A DNA stretch of 64,000 bases, taken from NCBI GenBank assembly GCA_003054495.1, contig CP028514.1:484501-548500 (forward strand), read 5' to 3'. Shown piece by piece: positions 51,246 to 59,697 of this stretch (its first letter is position 1; the number at the start of each line of letters is the position of its first letter). The notes under the pieces are model-generated. The model searched no databases. It was not told the DNA's origin and worked only from the letters and a program-made list of their open reading frames with translations. Position numbers and translations under genes: made by a program. The stretch comes from Carboxydocella thermautotrophica. GTDB lineage: Bacteria; Bacillota; GCA-003054495; Carboxydocellales; Carboxydocellaceae.

Positions 51246-52046
51246 TTGGTAAAATTAATAGCAATCGATCTGGATGATACCCTCTTGCGAACTGACTGTA
51301 CTATTTCCCCCCGGGCCCAGGCGGCTATTAAGGCCGCCAGTGCCCGGGGGGTGGCGGTAACTCTGGCCACGGGCCGGATGTACCGTTCCGCCCGGCCCTA
51401 TGCCCTGGAACTGGGACTGGATCTGCCCTTGATCACCTATCAAGGGGCTTTGATCAAATCCGGGCTGAGCGGGGAAGAGCTCTGGCACCGCCCCCTGCCG
51501 CCGGAAATGGCGGCGGAAATCATCACCCTGGCCCGGGAAGAAGGGATTCATGCCAATATCTATCTGGATGACCACCTCTATGTGGAAAAGGCGACAGCAG
51601 AGGCAGAAGCATACAGTCAACTGGCCCGGGTTCCCTACACGGTGGAAGAGGATTTGCGGGGCAGGATTCTGGCCAGCGGTCAGGGACCCAGCAAAATTCT
51701 GCTCATCGCTGAACCGGAACGGCTGGACCAGCTGGCGGCAGCCTTGCGCCCCCGCTGGCAGGGCAAAGTGCAGCTGGCCAAATCCAAGGATCATTATCTG
51801 GAGTTCACCCATCCGGAAGCCAGTAAGGGCCAGGCCCTAATTGCCCTTTGCCGCCATCTGGACCTGGAGTTAAAGGACGCCATGGCTATCGGGGACAGTT
51901 TCAATGACCTGGATATGATTGAGCTGGCAGGGATCGGGGTGGCCATGGGCAATGCCAAACCGGAAGTCAAGGCTATCGCCGATTATGTCACTCTGGCCAA
52001 TGATGATGATGGAGTAGCAGAGGCAATTCACCGTTTTGTCTTGTGA
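51246..52046 (+). CDS. HAD-superfamily phosphatase, Cof type
   Basis: 266 residues. Motif I AIDLDDTLL with the nucleophilic Asp, motif II TLATGRMYRS, the lysine in LAKSKDHYLEF and motif IV AIGDSFNDLDMIELAG. A type IIB cap sits in the middle, as in the Cof/YcsE group that hydrolyses sugar phosphates or flavin nucleotides. The start is TTG 51246, with AGGAGGA eight bases before it. Substrate not predictable. Confidence 0.9.
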   Translation: MVKLIAIDLDDTLLRTDCTISPRAQAAIKAASARGVAVTLATGRMYRSARPYALELGLDLPLITYQGALIKSGLSGEELWHRPLPPEMAAEIITLAREEGIHANIYLDDHLYVEKATAEAEAYSQLARVPYTVEEDLRGRILASGQGPSKILLIAEPERLDQLAAALRPRWQGKVQLAKSKDHYLEFTHPEASKGQALIALCRHLDLELKDAMAIGDSFNDLDMIELAGIGVAMGNAKPEVKAIADYVTLANDDDGVAEAIHRFVL

Positions 52047-52105
52047 AAAAAGACGGTTTTCGATAGAATGGAATGGAATACTGAAGCAGTGAGGGGGAAG
52101 TAAAA

Positions 52106-52369
52106 ATGGCAAAGGTTACAGTCGAAATCACCAATGAAATGGGCTTACATGCCAGGCCGGCAGCCCTGTTTGTCCAGACTGCCAGCCGTTTCAAAAGTCA
52201 GATCAAGGTGAGCAAAGACAATCATGAAGTTGATGGCAAGAGCATTCTGGGTTTGATGACCCTGGCGGCCAAGAAGGGAAGCTATTTGACCATTGAAGCC
52301 CAGGGCGAGGATGAAGAGGCTGCGGTGGAGACTCTGGCCCAGCTGGTTGCAGGTGGATTTAATGGTTGA
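52106..52369 (+). CDS. ptsH: HPr phosphocarrier protein
   Basis: 87 residues with the PTS histidine in MGLHARPAALF and the regulatory serine in GKSILGLMTLAA. HprK phosphorylates that serine for carbon catabolite control. His15 is present, so this is HPr and not the Crh paralogue. It overlaps hprK by eight bases. Enzyme I and PTS permeases are not in the window, so its main local role may be regulatory. Confidence 0.93.
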   Translation: MAKVTVEITNEMGLHARPAALFVQTASRFKSQIKVSKDNHEVDGKSILGLMTLAAKKGSYLTIEAQGEDEEAAVETLAQLVAGGFNG

Positions 52370-53285
52370 ACTTAAAGTACGGGATCTGATCAAGGCCCTG
52401 GGCCTTGAGGTATTAAGCGGAGAAGAGGAGTTAGGGCGCAAGCTGAAGGTGGCGGACATCAATCGGCCGGGCCTGGTGCTGGCCGGCTTTTTGCAGCATT
52501 TTGACCATCAGCGCATTCAGGTACTGGGTACTACCGAGTTTGCCTACCTGGGCACCCTGCCAGCCGAAGAAGCCTGGCAGCGCTGGAATGTTTTGCTGAG
52601 TCTGTATTTTCCCTGCCTGATTATTACCAGGGGCATTGAAATCGAGCCAACCTGGCTGGAAGCGGCCCGGGAAAAGAGGATCCCCCTGTTGCGCACTCCG
52701 CAACCAACTACCAGTTTTATCAGTCGACTTACCGATTTTCTTGAAGAAAGACTGGCTCCCAGTGCCACCATCCACGGGGTGCTGGTGGATGTCCATGGCG
52801 TTGGGGTCCTGATTACCGGGGAAAGTGGCATTGGCAAGAGTGAGACAGCTCTGGAACTGGTGAAAAGGGGCCATCGCCTGGTTGCTGATGATGCGGTAGA
52901 AGTGATTAAAATCGGGGAACGCCTCTCGGGACGGGCGCCGGAGGTGGTCAGACATCTGCTGGAGATTCGCGGCCTGGGGATTCTGGATATCCGGACTCTC
53001 TTCGGGGCAGGGGCAGTGCGGATCGAGCAGACCATTCATATGGCTATCCGTCTGGAAGAGTGGCAGGAAGGTAAATATTATGACCGCCTGGGCCTGGATG
53101 AGGAAAAAGTTAAGCTGCTGGGCAATGAAATCCCCGGGATCACTATTCCCGTTCGTCCTGGACGCAATATTGCCAGCATCATTGAAGTGGCCGCCATGAA
53201 TTTCCGGCTCAAGCTGCTGGGCCATAATGCGGCCCTGGAATTGACCCGGCGGCTGGCAGCCCTCTCCTTGCATGAGGGGGAATAA
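52362..53285 (+). CDS. hprK: HPr kinase/phosphorylase
   Basis: 307 residues. The Walker A is GESGIGKS, with the catalytic region HRLVADDAVEV and the C-terminal signature LEIRGLGILDIRTLFG. The enzyme phosphorylates Ser46 of HPr at high fructose-bisphosphate or ATP and reverses this at high phosphate. The start ATG 52362 lies inside the end of ptsH behind AGGTGG. Location just before a LacI-controlled maltodextrin locus fits a role in catabolite control. Confidence 0.95.
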   Translation: MVELKVRDLIKALGLEVLSGEEELGRKLKVADINRPGLVLAGFLQHFDHQRIQVLGTTEFAYLGTLPAEEAWQRWNVLLSLYFPCLIITRGIEIEPTWLEAAREKRIPLLRTPQPTTSFISRLTDFLEERLAPSATIHGVLVDVHGVGVLITGESGIGKSETALELVKRGHRLVADDAVEVIKIGERLSGRAPEVVRHLLEIRGLGILDIRTLFGAGAVRIEQTIHMAIRLEEWQEGKYYDRLGLDEEKVKLLGNEIPGITIPVRPGRNIASIIEVAAMNFRLKLLGHNAALELTRRLAALSLHEGE

Positions 53286-53286
53286 T

Positions 53287-54279
53287 ATGCGACGTTTTTC
53301 TGTGTTTCTGGTGTTTTTCCTGCTGTTAGGGCTGGCAAGCAGCAAGTCGGCAGCTGCTAATGCAGTCCCGCGGCAGGTGCTGTTTCAAATGGAAGATCCC
53401 CGGGGGGATGACCGGGGCCCGGGAACCTATGTCTATCCAAAGGGACCGGTATTTGATCCCCGGCATGGGCTCTATGACCTGACCACCTTTCGCGTGGAAG
53501 TGGATGATTCCAGTTATTATTTTTATTTTACCTTTGCCGAAAAGCTGTCCAACCCCTGGGGAGCGCCGGAAGGGTTTAGTCATCAGCGGATTGCTCTTTA
53601 CATAGACAGCCAGCCCAATCAAGGCCGTTCTGAAACCTGGCGGGAAGGGGCCTATGTGGACTTTGACCCCCGCCATGGCTGGGAGTACTTTATCGATGTT
53701 ACCGGCTGGCATAAAGGGGCGGTTTATTACTGGAACCAGCGCAAGACTGAACCAGGACGGCGCCAGGGCCTGCTGTTCCGGCGGGCAACAGATGGGAAAA
53801 CGGTAGAGGCTGTCATCCCCAGGGAGGCCCTGGATGAGCATCCCGAGACCTGGTATTATTATGTCCTCATCGGCAGTCAGGATCCCATCGGTCCCGATGG
53901 CTGGCGGCCTGTACTGGCCAAAGCTACGGAATGGCAATTTGGTGGGGGTACCGATACCAATCTGGACCCCAATGTTCTGGATGTTCTGGCTCCGGCCGCG
54001 GGTGAAAACTCTCAGAGCAGTCAGCTGGGCTCTTACAGTGTGGAAAAACAGCGACTGGCAGTGGTTAAGCCTGTCCACCCGGAACAGCCGGTGAGCATAA
54101 AAAAATACACCTGGTATGATCGCCTGGTACTGGCAGTTAGAGAAAAAGGGAATGCTATTCTGAAAAAATATCCCTGGAACATTTATTTTCCGGTCTATGT
54201 TGCAGCTATCCTGGCGTTTTTGATACTGTTGCTGCTGATCGGGTTCAATCTGGCCAACTGGCGGCGGAGGCGGAAATAG
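53287..54279 (+). CDS. Surface protein with glucodextranase/DOMON-like domain
   Basis: 330 residues: signal peptide (MRRFSVFLVFFLLLGLASSKSAAA), a beta-rich domain of about 215 residues (FQMEDPRGDDRGPGTYVYP, YDLTTFRVEVDDSSYYFYF, RIALYIDSQPNQG) like the C-terminal DOMON-type module of glucodextranases and pullulanases, then a C-terminal membrane helix (FPVYVAAILAFLILLLLIGF) with a basic tail. It should be displayed on the outer membrane face and may bind alpha-glucans for the adjacent transporter. ATG 53287 follows GAGGGGGA; no enzymatic domain is present. Confidence 0.78.
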   Translation: MRRFSVFLVFFLLLGLASSKSAAANAVPRQVLFQMEDPRGDDRGPGTYVYPKGPVFDPRHGLYDLTTFRVEVDDSSYYFYFTFAEKLSNPWGAPEGFSHQRIALYIDSQPNQGRSETWREGAYVDFDPRHGWEYFIDVTGWHKGAVYYWNQRKTEPGRRQGLLFRRATDGKTVEAVIPREALDEHPETWYYYVLIGSQDPIGPDGWRPVLAKATEWQFGGGTDTNLDPNVLDVLAPAAGENSQSSQLGSYSVEKQRLAVVKPVHPEQPVSIKKYTWYDRLVLAVREKGNAILKKYPWNIYFPVYVAAILAFLILLLLIGFNLANWRRRRK

Positions 54280-54315
54280 GATGGATACGGTTCAGCGGCA
54301 GTACAGCAATACGGG

Positions 54316-54345
54316 GGCTTCTGAGAGAAGCTCTTTTTTATTTTC
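54316..54345 (+). terminator. Terminator before the LacI-type regulator
   Basis: GCTTCT (54317-54322) and AGAAGC (54326-54331) with a GAG loop, followed by TCTTTTTTA. It closes the transcript coming from hprK and the surface protein gene. Confidence 0.75.
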
Positions 54346-54348
54346 CTC

Positions 54349-54377
54349 TTGTCAAATCGTTTTGAAAGGGGTATAAT
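54349..54377 (+). promoter_or_regulatory. Sigma-A promoter of the maltodextrin operon
   Basis: TTGTCA at 54349-54354, exactly 17 bases, TATAAT at 54372-54377. Five of six and six of six matches make this the best promoter in the window. Confidence 0.85.
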
Positions 54378-54391
54378 AAAAACAAAGCTGG

Positions 54392-54419
54392 GCAAACGAT
54401 TGCACATGCAAACGTTTGC
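54392..54419 (+). promoter_or_regulatory. Pair of LacI-family operators
   Basis: GCAAACGATTGC (54392-54403) and the perfect palindrome GCAAACGTTTGC (54408-54419) have centres 16 bases apart, downstream of the -10 box and overlapping the expected transcription start. They fit autorepression by the regulator encoded at 54435, and possibly CcpA-like control. Confidence 0.75.
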
Positions 54420-54434
54420 TTAGGAGGTGGATAT

Positions 54435-55466
54435 GTGGCGCCAACAATAAAAGATGTAGCTAAACTGGCAGGGGTGAATCCATCTACTGTTTCAAGAGTG
54501 CTGGCCAATAACCCCAAAATCAGTGAGGAAACCAGGCAGCGGGTTTTGCAGGCCATGAAAGAGCTGGGGTATCATCCCAACCTGGTAGCCCGCAATCTGG
54601 TGACACGCAGTACGGAAACTATTGGCCTGGTTATGCCCCGGGCTGCCGAAGAGGTATTCCTCAACCCATTCTTTCCGGAAGTAATCCGTGGCATCAGTTC
54701 GGTGGCCAGGCGGGAAGGCTATGACTTGCTGCTGGCTACCGGGGAAACGGAACAGGAGGAAAAGGAAGCGGTTCTGCGCATGGTCAGAGGGCGCAGAGTA
54801 GATGGCGTAATCTTGCTGGTATCCCGGGTTGATAACCAGCTGGGGGCGGAATTACAGGCCCGCAAGTTTCCTGCGGCTCTGGTGGGCAAGCCGTTGCATG
54901 ACTGGGATATGTGCTGGGTTGATAATGATAATATCGAAGCTGCTTATCAGGCCACAGCATATTTGCTGGGATTAGGACACCGGCGGATCGGCTGTATTAT
55001 CGGGTCGCTGGAGTTTGTAGTCAGCCTGGATCGTCTGGATGGGTATAAAAAGGCTCTGCAGGAGTTCGGGGTCGGTTTTGACCGCAGTCTGGTAGCCCAT
55101 GGTGAGTATACCCAGGAAGGGGGAGAGCGGGCCATGCTGGAACTGCTGGACCGGCATCCTGATTTGACGGCTGTTGTTGTGGCGGATGACCTGATGGCTT
55201 TCGGTGCTATCCAGGCGGTTAGGGAACGGGGGATGAAAGTACCGCGGGATGTTTCAGTAGTGGGGTTTAATAATGTCCCTATGGCCCGGTTTACGGCTCC
55301 GCCTTTAACGAGTGTGGAGATTTTTACCTATGAGCTGGGAGTGCGGGTAACGGAACTCTTGATCGAGAAGATACGCAACCCGGCCCGGAAAGCTGGACAT
55401 GATTTTATCAGGACCGAACTGGTGATTCGCAAATCCTGTGCTCCGGCAAAGGAGGCTAAAAACTGA
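54435..55466 (+). CDS. LacI-family transcriptional regulator (MalR-like)
   Basis: 343 residues. The N-terminal helix-turn-helix and hinge read PTIKDVAKLAGVNPSTVSRVL and LGYHPNLVARNLVT. The periplasmic-binding-like sensor domain has IGLVMPRAAEEVFLNPFFPE and DLTAVVVADDLMAFGAIQAV. The start is GTG 54435 behind AGGAGGTGG. It sits first in the operon, behind its own operators, and its stop overlaps the start of the ATPase gene by one base. It most likely responds to maltose, maltodextrin or a phosphate signal of glycogen use. Confidence 0.92.
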   Translation: MAPTIKDVAKLAGVNPSTVSRVLANNPKISEETRQRVLQAMKELGYHPNLVARNLVTRSTETIGLVMPRAAEEVFLNPFFPEVIRGISSVARREGYDLLLATGETEQEEKEAVLRMVRGRRVDGVILLVSRVDNQLGAELQARKFPAALVGKPLHDWDMCWVDNDNIEAAYQATAYLLGLGHRRIGCIIGSLEFVVSLDRLDGYKKALQEFGVGFDRSLVAHGEYTQEGGERAMLELLDRHPDLTAVVVADDLMAFGAIQAVRERGMKVPRDVSVVGFNNVPMARFTAPPLTSVEIFTYELGVRVTELLIEKIRNPARKAGHDFIRTELVIRKSCAPAKEAKN

Positions 55467-56566
55467 TGGCTCAAGTGATTTTGCGCAATGTTTACAAGCG
55501 CTATGGCGAAGTGGAGGTTGTTTCCAACTTTAATCTGGAAATCAAGGATCAGGAGTTTGTAGTTTTTGTGGGACCATCAGGCTGCGGCAAGTCTACTACC
55601 CTGCGTATGATCGCTGGACTGGAGGATATATCCGCAGGGGAGCTGTATATTGGCGACCGTCTGGTCAATGAACTGCCCCCTAAAGACCGCGATATTGCCA
55701 TGGTTTTCCAGAATTATGCTCTGTATCCGCATATGAATGTTTATGATAACATGGCTTTTGGCCTGAAACTGCGCAAATTGCCGAAAGACGAGATTGACAG
55801 GCGGGTGCGAGAAGTGGCGAAAATCCTGCAAATCGAGCACTTGCTGGACAGAAAGCCGAAAGCTTTGTCAGGTGGTCAGCGCCAGCGGGTAGCTATGGGA
55901 CGCGCTATTGTTCGCGAACCGGCTGTTTTCCTGATGGACGAGCCTCTTTCCAACCTGGATGCCAAGTTACGGGTACAGATGCGTGCGGAAATCACCCGTT
56001 TGCATCAACGACTGAAAACTACCACTATTTATGTTACCCATGACCAGACAGAAGCCATGACCATGGGTGACCGGATTGTGGTGATGAAAGATGGCGTCAT
56101 TCAGCAGGTAGACACCCCCATGAACCTTTATCGCCAGCCGCGGAATAAATTTGTGGCTGGATTTATCGGTAGTCCCAGCATGAACTTCCTGAAGGTGGTA
56201 GTAAAAGAGGAGGAAGGAAACATTTGGCTGACTGCACCGGGACTGAAATTGAAGGTGCCTGAGGGTAAGCAGAACGGAATCAGAGCCTATCCTGGTAAAG
56301 AAGTGATTATGGGCATCAGGCCGGAACATATTCATGATGAACCGGTAGCACTGGAAACCTACCCTGACAGTCAACTGCAGGCACCTGTTGAAGTGGTGGA
56401 GCTGTTAGGGGCGGAAATATACCTGCATCTTAAGGTAGGCGAACAGGAGGTGACAGCCCGGGTGGCGGCACGCCAGCCTTACCGCATGGGGGATAAGGTA
56501 ACTCTGGCGGTAGACATGAACCACCTGCACTTGTTTGATCCTGACACTGAACTGGCCATTTTATGA
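55466..56566 (+). CDS. msmX: Sugar ABC transporter ATPase, MsmX/MalK type
   Basis: 366 residues. Walker A GPSGCGKST, Q-loop QNYALYPHM, signature LSGGQRQR, Walker B AVFLMDEPLSNLDA, switch VTHDQTEAM. The C-terminal TOBE/regulatory region (from about 235, GFIGSPSMNFLKVVV, IMGIRPEHIHDE) is typical of carbohydrate importers. In Firmicutes one MsmX often serves many transporters; here it is inside the operon, so it is probably dedicated or at least co-regulated. Confidence 0.92.
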   Translation: MAQVILRNVYKRYGEVEVVSNFNLEIKDQEFVVFVGPSGCGKSTTLRMIAGLEDISAGELYIGDRLVNELPPKDRDIAMVFQNYALYPHMNVYDNMAFGLKLRKLPKDEIDRRVREVAKILQIEHLLDRKPKALSGGQRQRVAMGRAIVREPAVFLMDEPLSNLDAKLRVQMRAEITRLHQRLKTTTIYVTHDQTEAMTMGDRIVVMKDGVIQQVDTPMNLYRQPRNKFVAGFIGSPSMNFLKVVVKEEEGNIWLTAPGLKLKVPEGKQNGIRAYPGKEVIMGIRPEHIHDEPVALETYPDSQLQAPVEVVELLGAEIYLHLKVGEQEVTARVAARQPYRMGDKVTLAVDMNHLHLFDPDTELAIL

Positions 56567-56589
56567 ATGATTTGAAGGAGGACAGGGAT

Positions 56590-57873
56590 ATGAAGGGAAT
56601 TGTGAAAAGCCTTAGTTTAGGACTGGCTACTGTATTGCTGGCATCCAGTTTTGTCACTGGCTGTGCCAAAAACGAAGAGCCCAGGACCGGGAATAAGCCG
56701 GGTGGAGAAAAAGTTACCATCAGTTTCTGGCATACTTTTAACCAGGAAGAAACCCAGACTATTAATGAAATCGTGAAGGAATTCGAGGCCCAAAACCCGG
56801 ATATCAAGGTGGACATGCAAGCTGTTCCCTTTGCGGATGCGCAGAACAAATTTAAAGTGGCGGCCCAGGCAGGGAATGCTCCCGATGTTTTCCGGGCTGA
56901 AATAGCCTGGACACCTGAATTTGCCGCTCTCGGCTATCTTGCTCCTATTGATGATTTAATCAAGCCTGAAGATAAGGCAGATTACCTGGAAGCGCCTTTC
57001 AACTACAATGTATATAATGGCAAAATATGGGGTGTACCCCAGGTAACCGATGCCCTGGCGCTGCTCTACAATAAACGCATGTTGAAGGAAGCCGGGGTTG
57101 AACCGCCGAAAACAATGGACGAGCTGGTTAAAGTGGCTCAAAAACTGACCGACAAGCAGAAAGGGCGTTATGGCTTTTTCTATCGCGGAGATGCTTACTG
57201 GTATCAGCCCTTCATGTGGGCCTTTGGTGGTGGGCTGATCGATTCTAAGGACAAAACCATTCTGGTCAATACTCCCGGGGCAGTTAAAGGCTTGCAGTTT
57301 ATGATTGATTTACGGGATAAATACGGGGTAGTTCCCAAAGAAATCGATTTTGCCAACGACTATGACAATATGCAGGTGGGCTTTAAAACCGGTAAATATG
57401 CTATGATTTTAAATGGTCCCTGGGCAACTTCCGATCTCCTCAGCGGTCCTGAATTCAAGGATCCTGATAACCTGGGCATTGCGCCCATCCCTGTCGGTCC
57501 AGAAGGTAAAACCGGTTCTCCTGTCGGTGGACATAACTATGTGATTTCTGCTAATACCAAAAACCGGGAAGCAGCGTATAAATTTATCGAATTTATCAAC
57601 TCCAGGGAAGCTCAGGCTAAATTCGCTGTTAAAAATAATCTGTTGCCTACCAGGAAATCCGCTTATGAATTGCCGGAAGTCAAGAACAACCGGATTGTTT
57701 CTGATTTTAAAGCAGTGATTGAAAAAGCTACCAACCGGCCGGTAATTCCTGAAGGCGGTCAAATCTATACTGACTTTACTCCCAATTATCAGGCCGCATT
57801 GAAAGGACAAAAGACTCCACAACAGGCCCTGGATGATGTAGCAGCCGCCTGGAAGAAATTGCTGAACAAGTAG
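56590..57873 (+). CDS. malE: Maltodextrin-binding lipoprotein of an ABC importer
   Basis: 427 residues. Lipoprotein signal peptide with lipobox SFVTGC, then an SBP_bac_1 fold: ISFWHTFNQEETQTINEIVKE, DVFRAEIAWTPEFAALGYL, WGVPQVTDALALLYNKRML, YAMILNGPWATSDLL. Aromatic residues in the binding face (Trp, Tyr in the YWYQPFMWAFGGG stretch) fit an oligosaccharide. AAGGAGGA precedes ATG 56590; the longer reading begins inside the msmX stop. Substrate inferred from the linked glucosidases. Confidence 0.92.
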   Translation: MKGIVKSLSLGLATVLLASSFVTGCAKNEEPRTGNKPGGEKVTISFWHTFNQEETQTINEIVKEFEAQNPDIKVDMQAVPFADAQNKFKVAAQAGNAPDVFRAEIAWTPEFAALGYLAPIDDLIKPEDKADYLEAPFNYNVYNGKIWGVPQVTDALALLYNKRMLKEAGVEPPKTMDELVKVAQKLTDKQKGRYGFFYRGDAYWYQPFMWAFGGGLIDSKDKTILVNTPGAVKGLQFMIDLRDKYGVVPKEIDFANDYDNMQVGFKTGKYAMILNGPWATSDLLSGPEFKDPDNLGIAPIPVGPEGKTGSPVGGHNYVISANTKNREAAYKFIEFINSREAQAKFAVKNNLLPTRKSAYELPEVKNNRIVSDFKAVIEKATNRPVIPEGGQIYTDFTPNYQAALKGQKTPQQALDDVAAAWKKLLNK

Positions 57874-57926
57874 AGGCCAACTGCTGTTGGCCTCTCCCCT
57901 TCCTTGGCGAGAAGGAGGTTAAGTCA

Positions 57927-58835
57927 ATGAATAAAAAGCTGAGCCAGAGCTGGCTGGCCTATCTGTTTCTGACCCCGGCTCTACTGGCCATGGCTGTACT
58001 GGTCTTTTATCCCTTGATTCTGGGTATATCCTATAGTTTCACTGATATGAATCAGTATAACATGGGCAACCAGTTTGTCGCCCCTTCATGGAAATGGGTG
58101 GGGCTGGCCAATTATCGCAAACTTCTGGGCAATTTGAACTCCGAGTTCTGGGATGTAGCTCTTAACACTCTTATCTGGACCTTTACCAATGTTTTTTTCC
58201 ATTTTGTCATAGGTCTGTTTCTGGCTTTGCTGCTCAATCGCAAGCTCAAGGGCAGAGCTATTTACCGCATGTTAATGCTTATTCCCTGGGCGGTGCCCTC
58301 TTTTGTATCCGCCTTTTCCTGGAAATGGATGTTTAATGCCGAGTACGGTATAATAAACCTGATGCTGGGTAAATTGGGAATTGAACCGATCGCCTGGCTT
58401 TCCAACAAGTGGACAGCCATGTTTGCGGTAATTATCACCAATATCTGGCTGGGCGTCCCCTTTATGATGGTAACCCTGCTGGGGGGCTTACAGTCCATAC
58501 CCAGAGAACTATATGAAGCGGCAGAGGTGGATGGCGCTTCCAAATGGCAGCAATTCCTGAATATCACTTTACCCCTGTTGAAACCGGTAGCATTTACTGC
58601 TACGCTGCTGGGGGTCATCTGGACCTTCAATATGTTTAATGTTATTTATTTAATAACCGGTGGCGGCCCCTACAAACAGACGGAGATTTTAGTTACCTAT
58701 GCTTATCGGGAAGCATTTATGAACTGGAATTTCGGGATTTCGGCAACTTATGGTGTGATAATCCTGAGCTTTTTGCTGGCTTTCAGCTTTTTCTACAATC
58801 GCCTGCTCAAGAATGCGGGAGAGAAGGTGTACTGA
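57927..58835 (+). CDS. malF: Maltodextrin ABC transporter permease MalF
   Basis: 302 residues with about six membrane helices, starting SWLAYLFLTPALLAMAVLVFYPLI, and the EAA loop IPRELYEAAEVDGASKWQQFLNITLP. It lacks the long periplasmic loop of enteric MalF, as usual in Firmicutes. AGAAGGAGG precedes ATG 57927. The stop overlaps the malG start by one base. Confidence 0.92.
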   Translation: MNKKLSQSWLAYLFLTPALLAMAVLVFYPLILGISYSFTDMNQYNMGNQFVAPSWKWVGLANYRKLLGNLNSEFWDVALNTLIWTFTNVFFHFVIGLFLALLLNRKLKGRAIYRMLMLIPWAVPSFVSAFSWKWMFNAEYGIINLMLGKLGIEPIAWLSNKWTAMFAVIITNIWLGVPFMMVTLLGGLQSIPRELYEAAEVDGASKWQQFLNITLPLLKPVAFTATLLGVIWTFNMFNVIYLITGGGPYKQTEILVTYAYREAFMNWNFGISATYGVIILSFLLAFSFFYNRLLKNAGEKVY

Positions 58836-59680
58836 TGAAGAAAAAAACAGCAAAACGCTGGGTTGATTTGCTGGTACACATAATTCTGGCTCTGGCCTCC
58901 ATAATTTCTGTCTTTCCGGTGGTATGGGTGCTTTCTACCTCCTTCAAACCGGAAAGCGAAGTTTTCAGCAATGTTATTCGCTTTATACCCGAACATCCCA
59001 CTCTGGACAATTACCGGTACATTTTAACTTTCAAAAATCATATCTTTTTGACCTGGCTGGTCAACTCGGCGCTGATCGCTTTTCTTACCACCCTGGTCGG
59101 AGTGTTCCTGGCTGCAACTGCCGCCTATGCCTTCAGCCGCTTTGAATTTCTGGGTAAACAAACCGGGCTTTTTTCTTTCCTGGTTGCGCAAATGTTTCCC
59201 GGTTCCCTGTTGATTGTGCCATTATATAATATTATTAAATCCTATGGGCTCTTAAATAGCTATACCGGTCTGGTGCTGGCTTATTCTACCGTCAGCCTGC
59301 CCTTTTGTGTCTGGATGTTAAAAGGATTTTTTGATACAATTCCGGTGGAGCTGGAAGAAGCGGCTCGGGTAGACGGTCTGACTCCTTTCGGTACTTTCTG
59401 GCGGATTGTACTGCCCTTATCTCTGCCGGGCCTGGCAGTAACAGCCTTTTATTCCTTTGTAACAGCCTGGAATGAGTTTATGTATGCCCTGACTTTCATG
59501 AACAGGGAAGAACTCTACACTTTACCTGTTGGTTTAAGGACTTTTGTCAATGAATTCAATACTGACTGGCATTATATGTCGGCAGGAGCTATTCTGATTA
59601 CCGTGCCAGTAGTGATCTTCTTTTTCTGGGCCCAAAAATACCTTATTTCCGGTCTGACTGCCGGTGGAACCAAAGGTTAA
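58835..59680 (+). CDS. malG: Maltodextrin ABC transporter permease MalG
   Basis: 281 residues, six helices, EAA loop TIPVELEEAARVDGLTPFGTFWRIVLP, and a C-terminal FFFWAQKYLISGLTAGGTKG typical of MalG, whose tail inserts into the ATPase dimer. It forms the pore with MalF. The next gene begins 17 bases later with GGAAGGAG. Confidence 0.93.
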   Translation: MKKKTAKRWVDLLVHIILALASIISVFPVVWVLSTSFKPESEVFSNVIRFIPEHPTLDNYRYILTFKNHIFLTWLVNSALIAFLTTLVGVFLAATAAYAFSRFEFLGKQTGLFSFLVAQMFPGSLLIVPLYNIIKSYGLLNSYTGLVLAYSTVSLPFCVWMLKGFFDTIPVELEEAARVDGLTPFGTFWRIVLPLSLPGLAVTAFYSFVTAWNEFMYALTFMNREELYTLPVGLRTFVNEFNTDWHYMSAGAILITVPVVIFFFWAQKYLISGLTAGGTKG

Positions 59681-59697
59681 GGGAAGGAGTCGCAGTA

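Noticed and set aside
54447-54510. CcpA itself encoded at 54435
   Set aside because: The regulator is the first gene of a sugar transport operon with its own operators, which fits a local MalR-like protein better than global CcpA. Sequence alone does not settle this.
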